A stretch of DNA of 64,000 bases from Acidobacteriota bacterium. GTDB lineage: Bacteria > Acidobacteriota > UBA890 > WLXD01. Position 1 is the first letter of the stretch, and each line of letters opens with the position of its first letter. Below, in pieces: positions 1 through 8,024 of the stretch. The translations under genes were made by a program, and so were the position numbers. Under the pieces are notes generated by a model. It saw nothing but the letters and a program-made list of their open reading frames with translations. It was not told where the DNA came from and did no database searches. The stretch is from assembly GCA_012103255.1 (NCBI GenBank), contig WLXD01000002.1, positions 868,001 to 932,000 on the forward strand, in the 5' to 3' direction.

Positions 1-168
1 CAGAGCGGTAGCCGGCGGGGCGAGGCAGTCATTCGACATCCCGGTGCTGCGGGGTCTGCGTGGTAGACGGGTTCGTTTGCAGAGCTTGGACCAGCGTGTC
101 CGCGCACGTCAATGCGATCGGTCGCACGGGGCGCTCCCTATGCAGCCGCAATTCGTGGCATGACTCAT
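1..168. other. Leading edge of window, no gene assigned
   Basis: No coding region can be supported here. One plus frame stays open from base 2 to a stop near 162 and another ends at a stop near 66, so the tail of an upstream gene is possible, but neither reading has a recognisable motif. The segment ends at the palindrome upstream of the GntR gene. Confidence 0.3.
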
Positions 169-187
169 TGTACCTGACTATGGTACA
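169..187. promoter_or_regulatory. Palindromic operator upstream of GntR gene
   Basis: A perfect inverted repeat, TGTACC-N7-GGTACA, ends eight bases before the ATG of the GntR regulator. YtrA-type GntR repressors commonly bind such palindromes over their own promoters, so autoregulation is inferred. The TATGGT inside the repeat could serve as a -10 element. That would put the transcript start at or near the ATG, which fits the lack of a Shine-Dalgarno sequence. Confidence 0.6.
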
Positions 188-195
188 TTCATTTG

Positions 196-600
196 ATGAT
201 CACAATCGACACGGAATCCTCGACACCACTGGTTGACCAGGTTGCGGACGAACTGCGCTACGCGATCGCCACCGGGCAACTCCGCCCTGGCGACGCGCTC
301 CCACCGGTTCGACAGCTCGCCACGGATCTTCGAATTCACTTCAACACCGTGGCGCGCGCCTATCGCGCCCTGGAGGCTGAAGGGCTGCTGCGTTCTGCGC
401 GCGGACGCGGCACGCGCGTCACGGCGGCTCGCACTAGCGGCGCGGTACCCACGGACCCGTCATTGCAGGCGGCATTCCGCGATGCGCTCACCAAGGCGAG
501 GCTAGTGGGTATGAATCGGACGCTCGTGGAGCAATTGCTCGGCGACGAAGTTGAACGACTCTGGTCGGGTGCCTCCCCTGCCTCGGGTGTCGAACGATGA
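196..600 (+). CDS. GntR family transcriptional regulator, YtrA subfamily
   Basis: A short (134 aa) GntR-family repressor. The winged helix-turn-helix fills about residues 8-76, with the family signature LRPGDALPPVRQLA at about 29-42 and the recognition-helix region FNTVARAYRALEAEGLL after it. Only about 55 residues follow, too short for a FadR or HutC effector domain, which is typical of the YtrA type. TTG at 193 is possible, but the ATG at 196 is a better start. The stop overlaps the ATG of the next gene (ATGA), so the two are translationally coupled. YtrA-type genes usually control an adjacent membrane protein or ABC transporter; that fits here. The ligand is unknown. Confidence 0.88.
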   Translation: MITIDTESSTPLVDQVADELRYAIATGQLRPGDALPPVRQLATDLRIHFNTVARAYRALEAEGLLRSARGRGTRVTAARTSGAVPTDPSLQAAFRDALTKARLVGMNRTLVEQLLGDEVERLWSGASPASGVER

Positions 601-1397
601 TGGTGCCTCTGCTCGTGGCGTTGTTCATGGTGGTTCCGGTCGCAGTCGCGTGGGCCCGGTCGACCGGCCACAGTCACGCCGACCCCGAGACCATTCGCGC
701 GGCTCGATGGCGCCTCACCTGGACCGCCCTGCTGCTCGCGAGCATTACCGTGGCGCATGCGGTTTTCGAACGGTGGATCGGTGCTCGATCGACGATGCTG
801 GCGCCGGCACCGACCATATTCATGGCCTGGGTGCCACTCGCCTCCCTTGTGCGCTATTTCATGCTTCTCGATGGCCCGCCCGACCGAGTTGGAGGCGGCC
901 GCCGCGCTGCGAGCCTCTCGCCACGTCAGGCCCCGCGCACGATCCGACTCACGTGGTTCGGACTAGCCATCGGTTGGTTTCTCTGTGCCCTGGCCATCGG
1001 CCGGATGCTGTGGGCCACGCCAAACCTAGTGGCCGTCTGCCTCCTGCTGATCGCTGCAATGTGGCTAGGGCTCGGTTACCTGCTCGCCGCACGTCAACGC
1101 GACGGCGAAGCCGAGACGTTTCGTGGCGACAGCGAAGCGTCGAATCGTGTGCTGGCCACCGCCTATGCACAGCGCCGTCTGCTCACCGACTGGACCTCCG
1201 TCGTCCTGTTCTCGTTTTCCGCGACGCTGCACATTGCCCTGGCAGCGGCAATGGCGTCTCAGCCGGGCGGTCTTCGGGCACGGTGGTTGCCGTATGCCGT
1301 TGTCGTTTTCGCGATCATCGGCATGGTGCACGGTCTGTTGAGACGACGCCTCGATGCAAACATCGCCGCACAGTTGGATGCACACCCGGCCGGCTAG
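597..1397 (+). CDS. Multi-pass membrane protein coupled to GntR regulator
   Basis: A 266-aa protein with about seven hydrophobic segments (near residues 4-20, 40-57, 70-91, 119-139, 143-164, 201-221 and 230-248) and a basic loop at 100-117. I recognise no catalytic or transport motif, and no ATPase gene follows. The start ATG overlaps the stop of the GntR regulator, so the pair is one operon and this protein is probably what that regulator controls. A membrane component lacking a known family is the most that can be said. Confidence 0.75.
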   Translation: MMVPLLVALFMVVPVAVAWARSTGHSHADPETIRAARWRLTWTALLLASITVAHAVFERWIGARSTMLAPAPTIFMAWVPLASLVRYFMLLDGPPDRVGGGRRAASLSPRQAPRTIRLTWFGLAIGWFLCALAIGRMLWATPNLVAVCLLLIAAMWLGLGYLLAARQRDGEAETFRGDSEASNRVLATAYAQRRLLTDWTSVVLFSFSATLHIALAAAMASQPGGLRARWLPYAVVVFAIIGMVHGLLRRRLDANIAAQLDAHPAG

Positions 1398-1411
1398 GCC
1401 CGAGCCTAGCC
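1392..1411 (+). terminator. Stem-loop at the end of the GntR operon
   Basis: A perfect 8-bp stem, GGCTAGGC with GCCTAGCC, closes a CCGA tetraloop and overlaps the stop codon of the membrane-protein gene. It lies where a terminator would be expected, but no U-tract follows, so termination by the hairpin alone is uncertain. Confidence 0.4.
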
Positions 1412-1414
1412 AAC

Positions 1415-1442
1415 CCTCAGGTTCACCTCAGGACTTCCTGAG
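1415..1442. promoter_or_regulatory. CCTCAGG repeats and palindrome upstream of the first winged-helix regulator
   Basis: CCTCAGG occurs twice in direct orientation, 11 bases apart (1415 and 1426). The second copy pairs with TCCTGAG to form CTCAGGA-N2-TCCTGAG. The array lies about 60 bases before the regulator ATG at 1504 and is a plausible binding site for an OmpR-type winged-helix protein, which often binds tandem direct repeats. The functional reading is inference. Confidence 0.4.
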
Positions 1443-1503
1443 TTCTGCCGGATACGGGGTCCGGGCCATTGCCAGCTCAGCGCCGCGACGGTAGCGTCGA
1501 AGG

Positions 1504-2094
1504 ATGACTAGCACCGACCAGCATCCGTCTTTCGAACCAACGACGACCACCGACTCCGTGCGGTTCGGCCCCTTCGAATTCTCCGGCGTCACACGCGAGT
1601 TGTATCGGGATGGCCTCAAGGTCGATCTGCCCGACCGAGCTGCGCGAGTTCTAGCTCTTCTGCTGCGAAATCCCGGCGAGATGATCGCCAAGGAACAGAT
1701 CTACGCGGAAGTTTGGCCCGAGACCGCCGTGTCGGAGCATTCACTCACGGAGGCCATTTCTCTCGTACGTCAGGCACTCGGCGACGATTCGCGGTGTCCG
1801 GCGTTCGTGGAAACAATTCGGGGCCGCGGCTATCGCTTCATCACGCCGCGGACTCCCAGCACCGCCGAGGGCCCGACGCCGTCCGAGAACACACCGTCCG
1901 ACCGCAGGCCGATACCCGTCGCCCAGCTCGTTGCCGCGGTGATCGCGCTTGCCCTCGTCTTTGGGGCATTCCTCATGGTGCTCTCGATGTCGTTCGTCTC
2001 GCGAACCCTTGTTCCGGAGCCCGTATCACCGGCCGTTGGGGCGGCGGAGGAGAGTCGGACAGGACTCAGAAACGCCCACGGATCACGCCCCTGA
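1504..2094 (+). CDS. Membrane-anchored winged-helix transcriptional regulator (CadC/ToxR-like)
   Basis: A 196-aa protein with an N-terminal OmpR/PhoB-type DNA-binding winged helix (about residues 15-115, including LPDRAARVLALLLRNPGEMI, the turn EVWPETAVSEHSLTEAI and the family end motif IRGRGYRFI). A proline-rich linker and one transmembrane helix (about 137-160) follow, with only a short tail beyond. There is no receiver domain. The layout is that of CadC/ToxR-type one-component regulators, but with almost no periplasmic sensor. It converges on the trypsin-like protease gene and overlaps its 3' end by 29 bases. A partner protein would have to supply the signal (inference). Confidence 0.82.
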   Translation: MTSTDQHPSFEPTTTTDSVRFGPFEFSGVTRELYRDGLKVDLPDRAARVLALLLRNPGEMIAKEQIYAEVWPETAVSEHSLTEAISLVRQALGDDSRCPAFVETIRGRGYRFITPRTPSTAEGPTPSENTPSDRRPIPVAQLVAAVIALALVFGAFLMVLSMSFVSRTLVPEPVSPAVGAAEESRTGLRNAHGSRP

Positions 2095-3178
2095 TTCGGT
2101 AGGGCGCATTGGTGTCGATCTCTACACCAAGCAGCTGAACGCCGTCAGTGGTGTCGAAGGAGGCCACGACCCGATCCTCCGCCTGGTCGACGATCCGCCG
2201 TAGCGTGGCTCCTTCGAAATCAGCGATGAGTTCCGTCAGCGCGGTGACCCGCCGTTCGAGGGCGTCCGGCGCGGCCACCATGCTCTCTTCCACGAAACCC
2301 GAGATGTCCGCGTCGGCGCCGGCGGCGACCAGCGCGACGAGCTCAGACAGTCGATCACCCGCTGCGCTTTCCGGAACCGTGGCGGCTGGCGAACTGTACG
2401 GCTCGGCTCCACCGTCGAGAGCGTCGCGGATCCAGTCCAGATGGGTGGACACGCGCACGAAGTAGTCGTTCGCGCCGTAAGTCCCCGGACCGTTGTCGCC
2501 CGGTTCGCCAAGCGAACTCACGCCGACCACGTAATCCACGCCGCCAACCGACAGAATCGCCGGGCCGCCGGAGTCGCCGGGTCCGGGAATGCCCTCGAGC
2601 TCGGTGGCGTCGGGCGGCGCGTCGAAATGGAACCGGATGTGACGATCGGTAGCCTCTTCGATGACATTCGTCGCCCCGCGACGACGTCCGTCCTCCGAGC
2701 GCGTCCGACTGTTACCGGCCCCGGTGGCGCCGTGCCCGACCATGACCGCCTGCGCGCCTGCCTCTTCGGAGCCCGCGTACAACGCCAGCGGCGCGACTCC
2801 GGGAACCACGGCATCCAACTCGACGACCGCGACGTCGTGCGGTCCCATGTCGGTCCAATCCGGGTGAATGAAGACAGCCACAACGCCGTATTCGACGCCC
2901 TCGCAGATCACCACCTCAGACGGATTCCGCACCAGACCGCGCGCCACATGCGCGGCCGTGAGGATCTGCTGCGGGCCGACCAGCGTGCCGTCCCCCATGC
3001 GCCTGCCGACCTTGCATACGGCTGGATACCGGGCGCCGAGCTCGACATAGCGCTCATCGGGCACGTCGTGTCGAATCACGATCCCCGTGGCGGGCATGGC
3101 CACGAGGAGGGCCAGCAACGCGCTGGCACGGGGGAATCTGAGCAGGGCGGTGGCTATCGTTCCGGTCGTGGCGTTCAT
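2066..3178 (-). CDS. Secreted trypsin-like serine protease (S1 family)
   Basis: A chymotrypsin-fold protease of about 370 aa. Counting from the chosen ATG at 3178, a hydrophobic signal segment covers residues 16-34. The catalytic triad is visible as His77 in LTAAHV, Asp115 in HDVAVVEL and Ser203 in GPGDSGGPAI. About 100 residues follow the protease domain without a recognised fold. An in-frame start 19 codons upstream exists, but ATG 3178 is preceded by AAGGTGAG at a suitable distance. The gene lies between two membrane-bound winged-helix regulators, one convergent and one divergent, so it may act in the same periplasmic signalling unit; that is inference. Confidence 0.86.
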   Translation of the reverse strand: MNATTGTIATALLRFPRASALLALLVAMPATGIVIRHDVPDERYVELGARYPAVCKVGRRMGDGTLVGPQQILTAAHVARGLVRNPSEVVICEGVEYGVVAVFIHPDWTDMGPHDVAVVELDAVVPGVAPLALYAGSEEAGAQAVMVGHGATGAGNSRTRSEDGRRRGATNVIEEATDRHIRFHFDAPPDATELEGIPGPGDSGGPAILSVGGVDYVVGVSSLGEPGDNGPGTYGANDYFVRVSTHLDWIRDALDGGAEPYSSPAATVPESAAGDRLSELVALVAAGADADISGFVEESMVAAPDALERRVTALTELIADFEGATLRRIVDQAEDRVVASFDTTDGVQLLGVEIDTNAPYRIRGVIRGRF

Positions 3179-3302
3179 TCCAGTACTCACCTTGAAACTG
3201 TGTGATCCGCGACAGCCGCTTCGCTCATCGCGCAACGGCTACCATATGGAGGCTTCGACCCGCGTACGTAGCCAGAGTCGATGAGAAAGGCATGAGGAAG
3301 TG

Positions 3303-4157
3303 ATGAGGACCGGCCAGCGTTACCGATTTGGTGAGTTCGAGCTCGATCTCGCGCGCGAGTGCCTCGTTCGGCGAGGCGCCGAGGTGCCGCTCGCTCCGCA
3401 GCCATTCGCGTTGCTGCGGCTACTGGTCGAGCGTGCCGATGAGCTCGTCACCCGGGAAGAAGCGGCTGAGCGAATCTGGGGCGACCGCGCCGTGGAGACC
3501 GAACAGGGGCTCAACTATTGCGTCCGGCAGATTCGTCTCGCGCTTGGCGACTCGGCAGACAGTCCGGCCTACGTCCAGACGGTCCCGCGCCGCGGCTACC
3601 GTTTCGTGGCCGAGGTGGGCATGGCTACCCCGCCTGCGGCCGAGACGATGTCGCGCCCTGCCCTACTCGGCCTTGCCGCCGCGACGTTGGTGGGCATCGT
3701 GGCTGGCAGCTGGTGGATGTGGACGCCGACCGACGCCGAAGCTGCTCACATTTTCCTGGAACCCGCACGCGTGGACGGCCTCGAGGCAGGCGAGTTTATT
3801 GGCGACGCGTTGCTGGATCGGCTGCGCGACGATCTCGCCGAGTTACCGGGCGTGCGAATCGTTGATGTCCCGCAGAGCGACTTCCACGGCTATCAGTTCG
3901 TGGTCAGGACCAGGTTGGGAACCGACGATGCGGGCGTGCGGATCGATCTACGCCTTCTCGAGGGCCGCGAGCAGGAGGCGGTCTGGTCGGCCAGGGCGAC
4001 CGCCGCGGAGGCCGACCTGCTCCCGCTCGAGCACGATTTGCGCCACGACCTCCTGGCCAACCTACGCAGCATGCTCGACGGCACGGCGATCGAAGGGCAG
4101 CAGACGATCGAGCGCGCGCGGCAGTTGCCCGACGATCACGACCACGACGACCACTGA
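3303..4157 (+). CDS. Membrane-anchored winged-helix regulator with periplasmic domain (CadC-like)
   Basis: A 284-aa one-component regulator. The OmpR/PhoB-type winged helix is at about residues 3-100 (FGEFELDLARECLVRRG, EEAAERIWGD, VPRRGYRFVAEV), a single transmembrane helix at about 118-138, and a periplasmic domain of about 145 residues. This fits CadC-type regulators and resembles the TolB-amino-terminal-like domains of related proteins, though no ligand site is evident. ATG 3303 follows AGGAAG closely. The C-terminus is an acidic histidine cluster (DDHDHDHDDH), a possible metal-binding tail. It is transcribed away from the protease gene and is clearly related to the regulator at 1504. Confidence 0.84.
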   Translation: MRTGQRYRFGEFELDLARECLVRRGAEVPLAPQPFALLRLLVERADELVTREEAAERIWGDRAVETEQGLNYCVRQIRLALGDSADSPAYVQTVPRRGYRFVAEVGMATPPAAETMSRPALLGLAAATLVGIVAGSWWMWTPTDAEAAHIFLEPARVDGLEAGEFIGDALLDRLRDDLAELPGVRIVDVPQSDFHGYQFVVRTRLGTDDAGVRIDLRLLEGREQEAVWSARATAAEADLLPLEHDLRHDLLANLRSMLDGTAIEGQQTIERARQLPDDHDHDDH

Positions 4158-4163
4158 ATTCGT

Positions 4164-4805
4164 CTACCGGTCGGCGAGCCAGGTTTCACCCTTCGTGAGC
4201 CACGAGATGCCGAAGGCCATGATGGCGAACGCTTCGAGCCAGAACACCGGCCGGAGGCGCTTGACCGGCGAGTCTTCGGAAAGGAAGAACGCCGCGGCGA
4301 TGAGGGCGATGCACCCGATGATTGTCCACCCACAGATCGTGTAGATCTGGTTGCGTCGGAGCTTCTCGGCCGTCGGCACGCGGTGCTGCGAGGTTTTGCG
4401 GAAGAGCGCCAGGCAGAAGTACGCGAGGGTAACGAAGAGCAACGCCGCGCAGATCAGGTGGATCGTGCCCACGAGTTCCTGTTGCGGGTCGGGATCCAAC
4501 GGTTCCGTAGGGAACAGCCCCACCCCCACCGCGAACAAACAGGCCAGATGGCCCGCCAGATTGTCCGCGGGGCTGTAGCCACGGTAGGCCATGAGGAATA
4601 CACCGATCACGCAGATCGCGCCCACAAAGACGTCGCCCACAACGGTGTAGTAGTAGCTACTCACCGATGATTGGAGCGGAGTACCCGCGACGAAGCGAGC
4701 GCCAAGCCAGAGCGTCACAGGCAGGAGCATCCCGACCACGCCGATCGCGCGCCGTAGTCCGCGATCGGAAATCACCGGCGAGTGCTCGAGCAGGGCTTGG
4801 CTCAT
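4164..4805 (-). CDS. Multi-pass membrane protein, DUF998-like
   Basis: A 213-aa protein with six predicted membrane helices and short loops. The start at 4805 is chosen because the residues before it look non-coding. The first extracytoplasmic loop has a run of serines and tyrosines (QSSVSSYYYTVVGDVFVG), and the next has LFPTEPLDPDPQQELVGTIH; that pattern recalls DUF998-type membrane proteins. No catalytic residues can be assigned. It converges on the winged-helix regulator gene with only six bases between the stops. Confidence 0.7.
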   Translation of the reverse strand: MSQALLEHSPVISDRGLRRAIGVVGMLLPVTLWLGARFVAGTPLQSSVSSYYYTVVGDVFVGAICVIGVFLMAYRGYSPADNLAGHLACLFAVGVGLFPTEPLDPDPQQELVGTIHLICAALLFVTLAYFCLALFRKTSQHRVPTAEKLRRNQIYTICGWTIIGCIALIAAAFFLSEDSPVKRLRPVFWLEAFAIMAFGISWLTKGETWLADR

Positions 4806-4905
4806 GGCCGCTTCTCCATCGAAAGGTGTGCCGGGTGGTCCGTGCCAAGAGAACCGCCCAGCCACTACCTTTTCGATGGATTCGTGTCAGAAACGAGCCC
4901 GGCCG

Positions 4906-7533
4906 CTATGCGGAATTGATCGCTCGCACGGGATCGGTGCGGGAAGCACGGCGCGCCGGTAGATATGCCGCGGCGACGGCCACGGCCAACAAGCCGGCGC
5001 AAGCCACCACCAGCGCGGTTGGATCGTTGCGCCCCACACCAAAGAGAAGACTCTCCAGGGTTCGGCTTGCGGCAAAGGAGAGCCCTAGCCCCACGGCCAT
5101 GCCGCCCGCCGCGATCAAGAGCCCGCGGCTGAGAACCATTCGCACGATGGCAAGCCGGTCCGCCCCCAGAGCCATGCGGACACCGATTTCCTGGGTCTGC
5201 TGCCGAACGAGATGCGCCAATACGCCGAAAAGGCCCACCGCGGTAAGGAGCAACGCGCTGGCCGCGAAGAAGACCAGCATCCGAGTCCACAATCGTTGAC
5301 CGCTGATCGACGCACCGAGGCGCGAGTCCATGGTCTCGATGTCAGCGGGCGGAAGGTTCGCGTCGAGACTGGCCACGATCGAATCGAGCGAGTCAGCGAG
5401 CCCCACCGGCGCACCGTTGGTACGCACCACGAGACTCATCGACCGCTGCCAGAAGCGATACACCGGGAAGTAGAGTGTCTGGCCATCCCCTGCGAGGCCG
5501 TCGTACTTCACGTCGCCGATGACGCCGACGATATTGTGCTCCACCGATCGATCTCCACCCGAATAGATCTGCTTGCCGATAGCACTTTCATCCGGGTAGA
5601 ACCTGCGTGCCCAGCTCTCTGTGACCACAAGATTCCATGGGGTGTTCTCGTCGCCTGCGCCGTCGAGCGCTTCGTCGAACCATCGTCCGTCGACCAGCCG
5701 CAACTCGAGGACATCCAGAAAGTTGTCGCCTGCTCCCACCCACGGTGTAACGGGCTGCGATGTGCCGGCGACGACGGGACGGTCCACGAGATCGAAGTTG
5801 TTATGCGTGGCCGGCGAGTCGGGAGGCAGGCCCTGGCTGATACCCACCGACACCACTCCGGGCAGTTCCGCCATCTCGGTTGCTGCCGCACGCCAGAAGA
5901 TCTCGGATAAGGCCGGGTCTGCGTATGCAGCGGCGGGCAGGCTCACCGACACCGCGACGACGTCACGCGGTTCGAAACCGGGATCCACCTGGCTGAGCTT
6001 GAGCAGGCTAAGAGTGAGCAGGCTGCCGCCCACAACCAGTGGCAGGACCAGGGCAAACTCGATCGCAACTAACGCTGTGCGCAGGCGGCGTGTGGCGCGC
6101 GAACTCACAGAACCTCGACCACCTGCTCGGAGGCCACGTAGAAGTGCTGTTCCCGATGTCAGCGCCAGGGGGGCCACCGCGAAAATCAGTGCGGCGAACG
6201 CCGACAAGCCTGCCACGAAGGCCCCAGTCTCAAAACCGATCGTGGCGTCGGTGAGGCGAGGCAAGCCAGGTTCCGCCGCCTGGAATGCTTTCAGAGCAAT
6301 CCAAGCGAGCACCAGACCGCCAGCCCCGCCAACAGACGCGAGCACCAGGCCATCGGCGAGCAGGAGTCGCGCAAGTCGCCAGCGGGAAGCGCCGACGGCA
6401 GCGCGCACGGCGAATTCTCCCGAACGCGCCACGGAGCGCGCGAGAACCAGGTTCACCACATTCGCGATCGCCACGATCAGAACGAGCAAGACCGCAGCAA
6501 ACACCAGGCCCAAGCGGCCGCCCGCGGAACCAACCACGATCTCGTGCAACGAGTACGGAGTCAGCATCGCGTTCTCATCGAAACCGGGCCAACGCTGATA
6601 CAGCCGCCTGCTCACATCTGCTAGGTCTGTCCTGGCCTTCTCGATATCGGAGCCGCCCTTGAGCCGACCAAGACCACGCATGAAGAACGGTCCTCGGCGC
6701 CCAGGCTCGACGAGCTGCAAGGCAACCCACAGATCGACAGCTGGCTCGATCGGGCCGCGGTGCGCGGCATCCATCACGCCTACGACGGTGTGGAGCGTTC
6801 CATCGAGGTCGATCGTTTGGCCCACCGCTTCCCCACCCACGCCGAAGTGCGTGTCGCGCAGCGCCGCGCTGAGCACTGCAACTTCGGACGCTCCCTCTCG
6901 ATCCTCGCCCGGAGCGAACCCCCTACCTTGAGCGGGCTGCGTTTGCAGGACGTCGAAGAAGTCCGCCGTGACGACCGCGGCTCGCACGCGCTGCGGCTGA
7001 TCGGGCGCGGCGAGAACAGGGCTACGGACAGTGAAGGCCGCGACAGCCTCAAGGGATCGCTGCATCTCTTCCATGCCCAGAAAGTCAGCCGTGGAAATAT
7101 TGAATCGGTTCGTTGGTGAGTTCTGCTCGAAAATCACCACTAACGAGTCAGAGTCCGGATAGGGCAACGGCGCCAGCACGATGGCGTTGAGCAACGCGAA
7201 GACTGCGGCGGTGGTGCCTATCCCGATCACGAGCGTGACCGCGGCAGGAAGTGCGAATCCGGGCTGACGCAGAAAATCGCGTCCGGCACGGACAAGGTCG
7301 CGGAAGAAGCTCATCATCGGTAAGTCCACGGTGCGGGGATCGCGGTCGGCCCAGGTCGCCAGGAGCGCCCGGACGAGGTCGGCGGCGAAAGCACGCCAGT
7401 AGGCAACGCGATCTCGCCAGGTTCTCCGGCGTTCGTAGTTCGCGCGCATGTAGTCGAGCATCTCGGCGCCGAACCGTGCCCTGATGCGATGCGGGTACAG
7501 ACCCAGCGCCAGCCGGAAGACAACCTCACTCAC
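4906..7533 (-). CDS. ADOP-type ABC transporter permease (MacB/FtsX duplicated)
   Basis: An 875-aa protein with the ADOP layout: a soluble prefix domain (residues 1-60, FRLALGLYPHRIRARFGAEM), a first transmembrane helix near 100, a MacB-like periplasmic domain, three FtsX helices (about 335-460), and then a complete second copy of this module (about 480-875). Both halves carry the FtsX signature, seen as GEFAVRAAVGASRWRLARLL in the first and EIGVRMALGADRLAIVRMVL in the second. ADOPs are common in Acidobacteriota and lack a fused ATPase; an ATPase would have to be encoded elsewhere. The substrate is unknown, with efflux or envelope-lipid roles possible by homology. The start overlaps the stop of the PadR gene by four bases. 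Confidence 0.92.
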   Translation of the reverse strand: MSEVVFRLALGLYPHRIRARFGAEMLDYMRANYERRRTWRDRVAYWRAFAADLVRALLATWADRDPRTVDLPMMSFFRDLVRAGRDFLRQPGFALPAAVTLVIGIGTTAAVFALLNAIVLAPLPYPDSDSLVVIFEQNSPTNRFNISTADFLGMEEMQRSLEAVAAFTVRSPVLAAPDQPQRVRAAVVTADFFDVLQTQPAQGRGFAPGEDREGASEVAVLSAALRDTHFGVGGEAVGQTIDLDGTLHTVVGVMDAAHRGPIEPAVDLWVALQLVEPGRRGPFFMRGLGRLKGGSDIEKARTDLADVSRRLYQRWPGFDENAMLTPYSLHEIVVGSAGGRLGLVFAAVLLVLIVAIANVVNLVLARSVARSGEFAVRAAVGASRWRLARLLLADGLVLASVGGAGGLVLAWIALKAFQAAEPGLPRLTDATIGFETGAFVAGLSAFAALIFAVAPLALTSGTALLRGLRAGGRGSVSSRATRRLRTALVAIEFALVLPLVVGGSLLTLSLLKLSQVDPGFEPRDVVAVSVSLPAAAYADPALSEIFWRAAATEMAELPGVVSVGISQGLPPDSPATHNNFDLVDRPVVAGTSQPVTPWVGAGDNFLDVLELRLVDGRWFDEALDGAGDENTPWNLVVTESWARRFYPDESAIGKQIYSGGDRSVEHNIVGVIGDVKYDGLAGDGQTLYFPVYRFWQRSMSLVVRTNGAPVGLADSLDSIVASLDANLPPADIETMDSRLGASISGQRLWTRMLVFFAASALLLTAVGLFGVLAHLVRQQTQEIGVRMALGADRLAIVRMVLSRGLLIAAGGMAVGLGLSFAASRTLESLLFGVGRNDPTALVVACAGLLAVAVAAAYLPARRASRTDPVRAINSA

Positions 7534-7862
7534 TCCGCTATCCCCTTGCTTCGGGCTGCGTGCAAGACCACCGAGAGACGGTGTGTCTCGTAGCTGAGCG
7601 CCTCGCGCCCACCTTCAGTGATGCTGTAGTAGCGCCGTCGGGGATCGTCGCCTTCAACTGGCGCGTCGATCTGAGCAATCAGACCGCGGTCCAGCATCTT
7701 CGACAGCGTCGCGTAGAGCGTGCCCGGCCCCAGTTCGACGATGCCGTCGGTGCGGCGCCGCACTTCATCACCAATGCCGACCCCGTGCCGATCGGCATCC
7801 GCGAGGGCAAGCAGAACGTAGTAGGTCGAACTGGTGACGGGCTTGGAACCGGCAGAGGTCAC
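7530..7862 (-). CDS. PadR family transcriptional regulator
   Basis: A 110-aa PadR-type winged-helix protein: STYYVLLALADADRHGVGIGDEV forms the first helices, ELGPGTLYATLSKMLDRGLI the recognition helix and following helix, and DDPRRRYYSITEGGREAL the wing and C-terminal dimer helix. It is the first gene of a two-gene operon and overlaps the ADOP permease start (ATGA). PadR proteins usually repress the operon they belong to until a small molecule releases them. The start is a GTG. Three 23-bp tandem repeats lie 50-110 bases upstream and are the likely control region. Confidence 0.9.
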   Translation of the reverse strand: MTSAGSKPVTSSTYYVLLALADADRHGVGIGDEVRRRTDGIVELGPGTLYATLSKMLDRGLIAQIDAPVEGDDPRRRYYSITEGGREALSYETHRLSVVLHAARSKGIAE

Positions 7863-7911
7863 GATTCGAGTGCTCCAGGGCTGCGAGTTAATTGTTCCCG
7901 GCGGGCCGATC

Positions 7912-7980
7912 TATCGAAACGCAAGGAATAGACATATCGAATCGTAAGGTATCAACATATCGGAACGCAAGGCATCCGGT
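7912..7980. repeat. Three tandem 23-bp repeats upstream of PadR-ADOP operon
   Basis: The 15-bp core TATCGAAACGCAAGG recurs at 7912, 7935 (TATCGAATCGTAAGG) and 7958 (TATCGGAACGCAAGG), an exact 23-bp period. The 8-bp linkers are also partly conserved (AATAGACA and TATCAACA). Spacing close to two helical turns places the cores on one face of the DNA. Their position before the PadR start suggests operator sites, though an unrelated activator could bind them. Confidence 0.75.
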
Positions 7981-8024
7981 GCGGTCGCCGGAAATACCGA
8001 CTCGTTGCGCTCCGATCCCGGGAC

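Noticed and set aside
2441-3205. 254-aa plus-strand ORF opposite the serine protease
   Set aside because: A shadow ORF produced by high GC content; the minus strand carries the intact catalytic triad.
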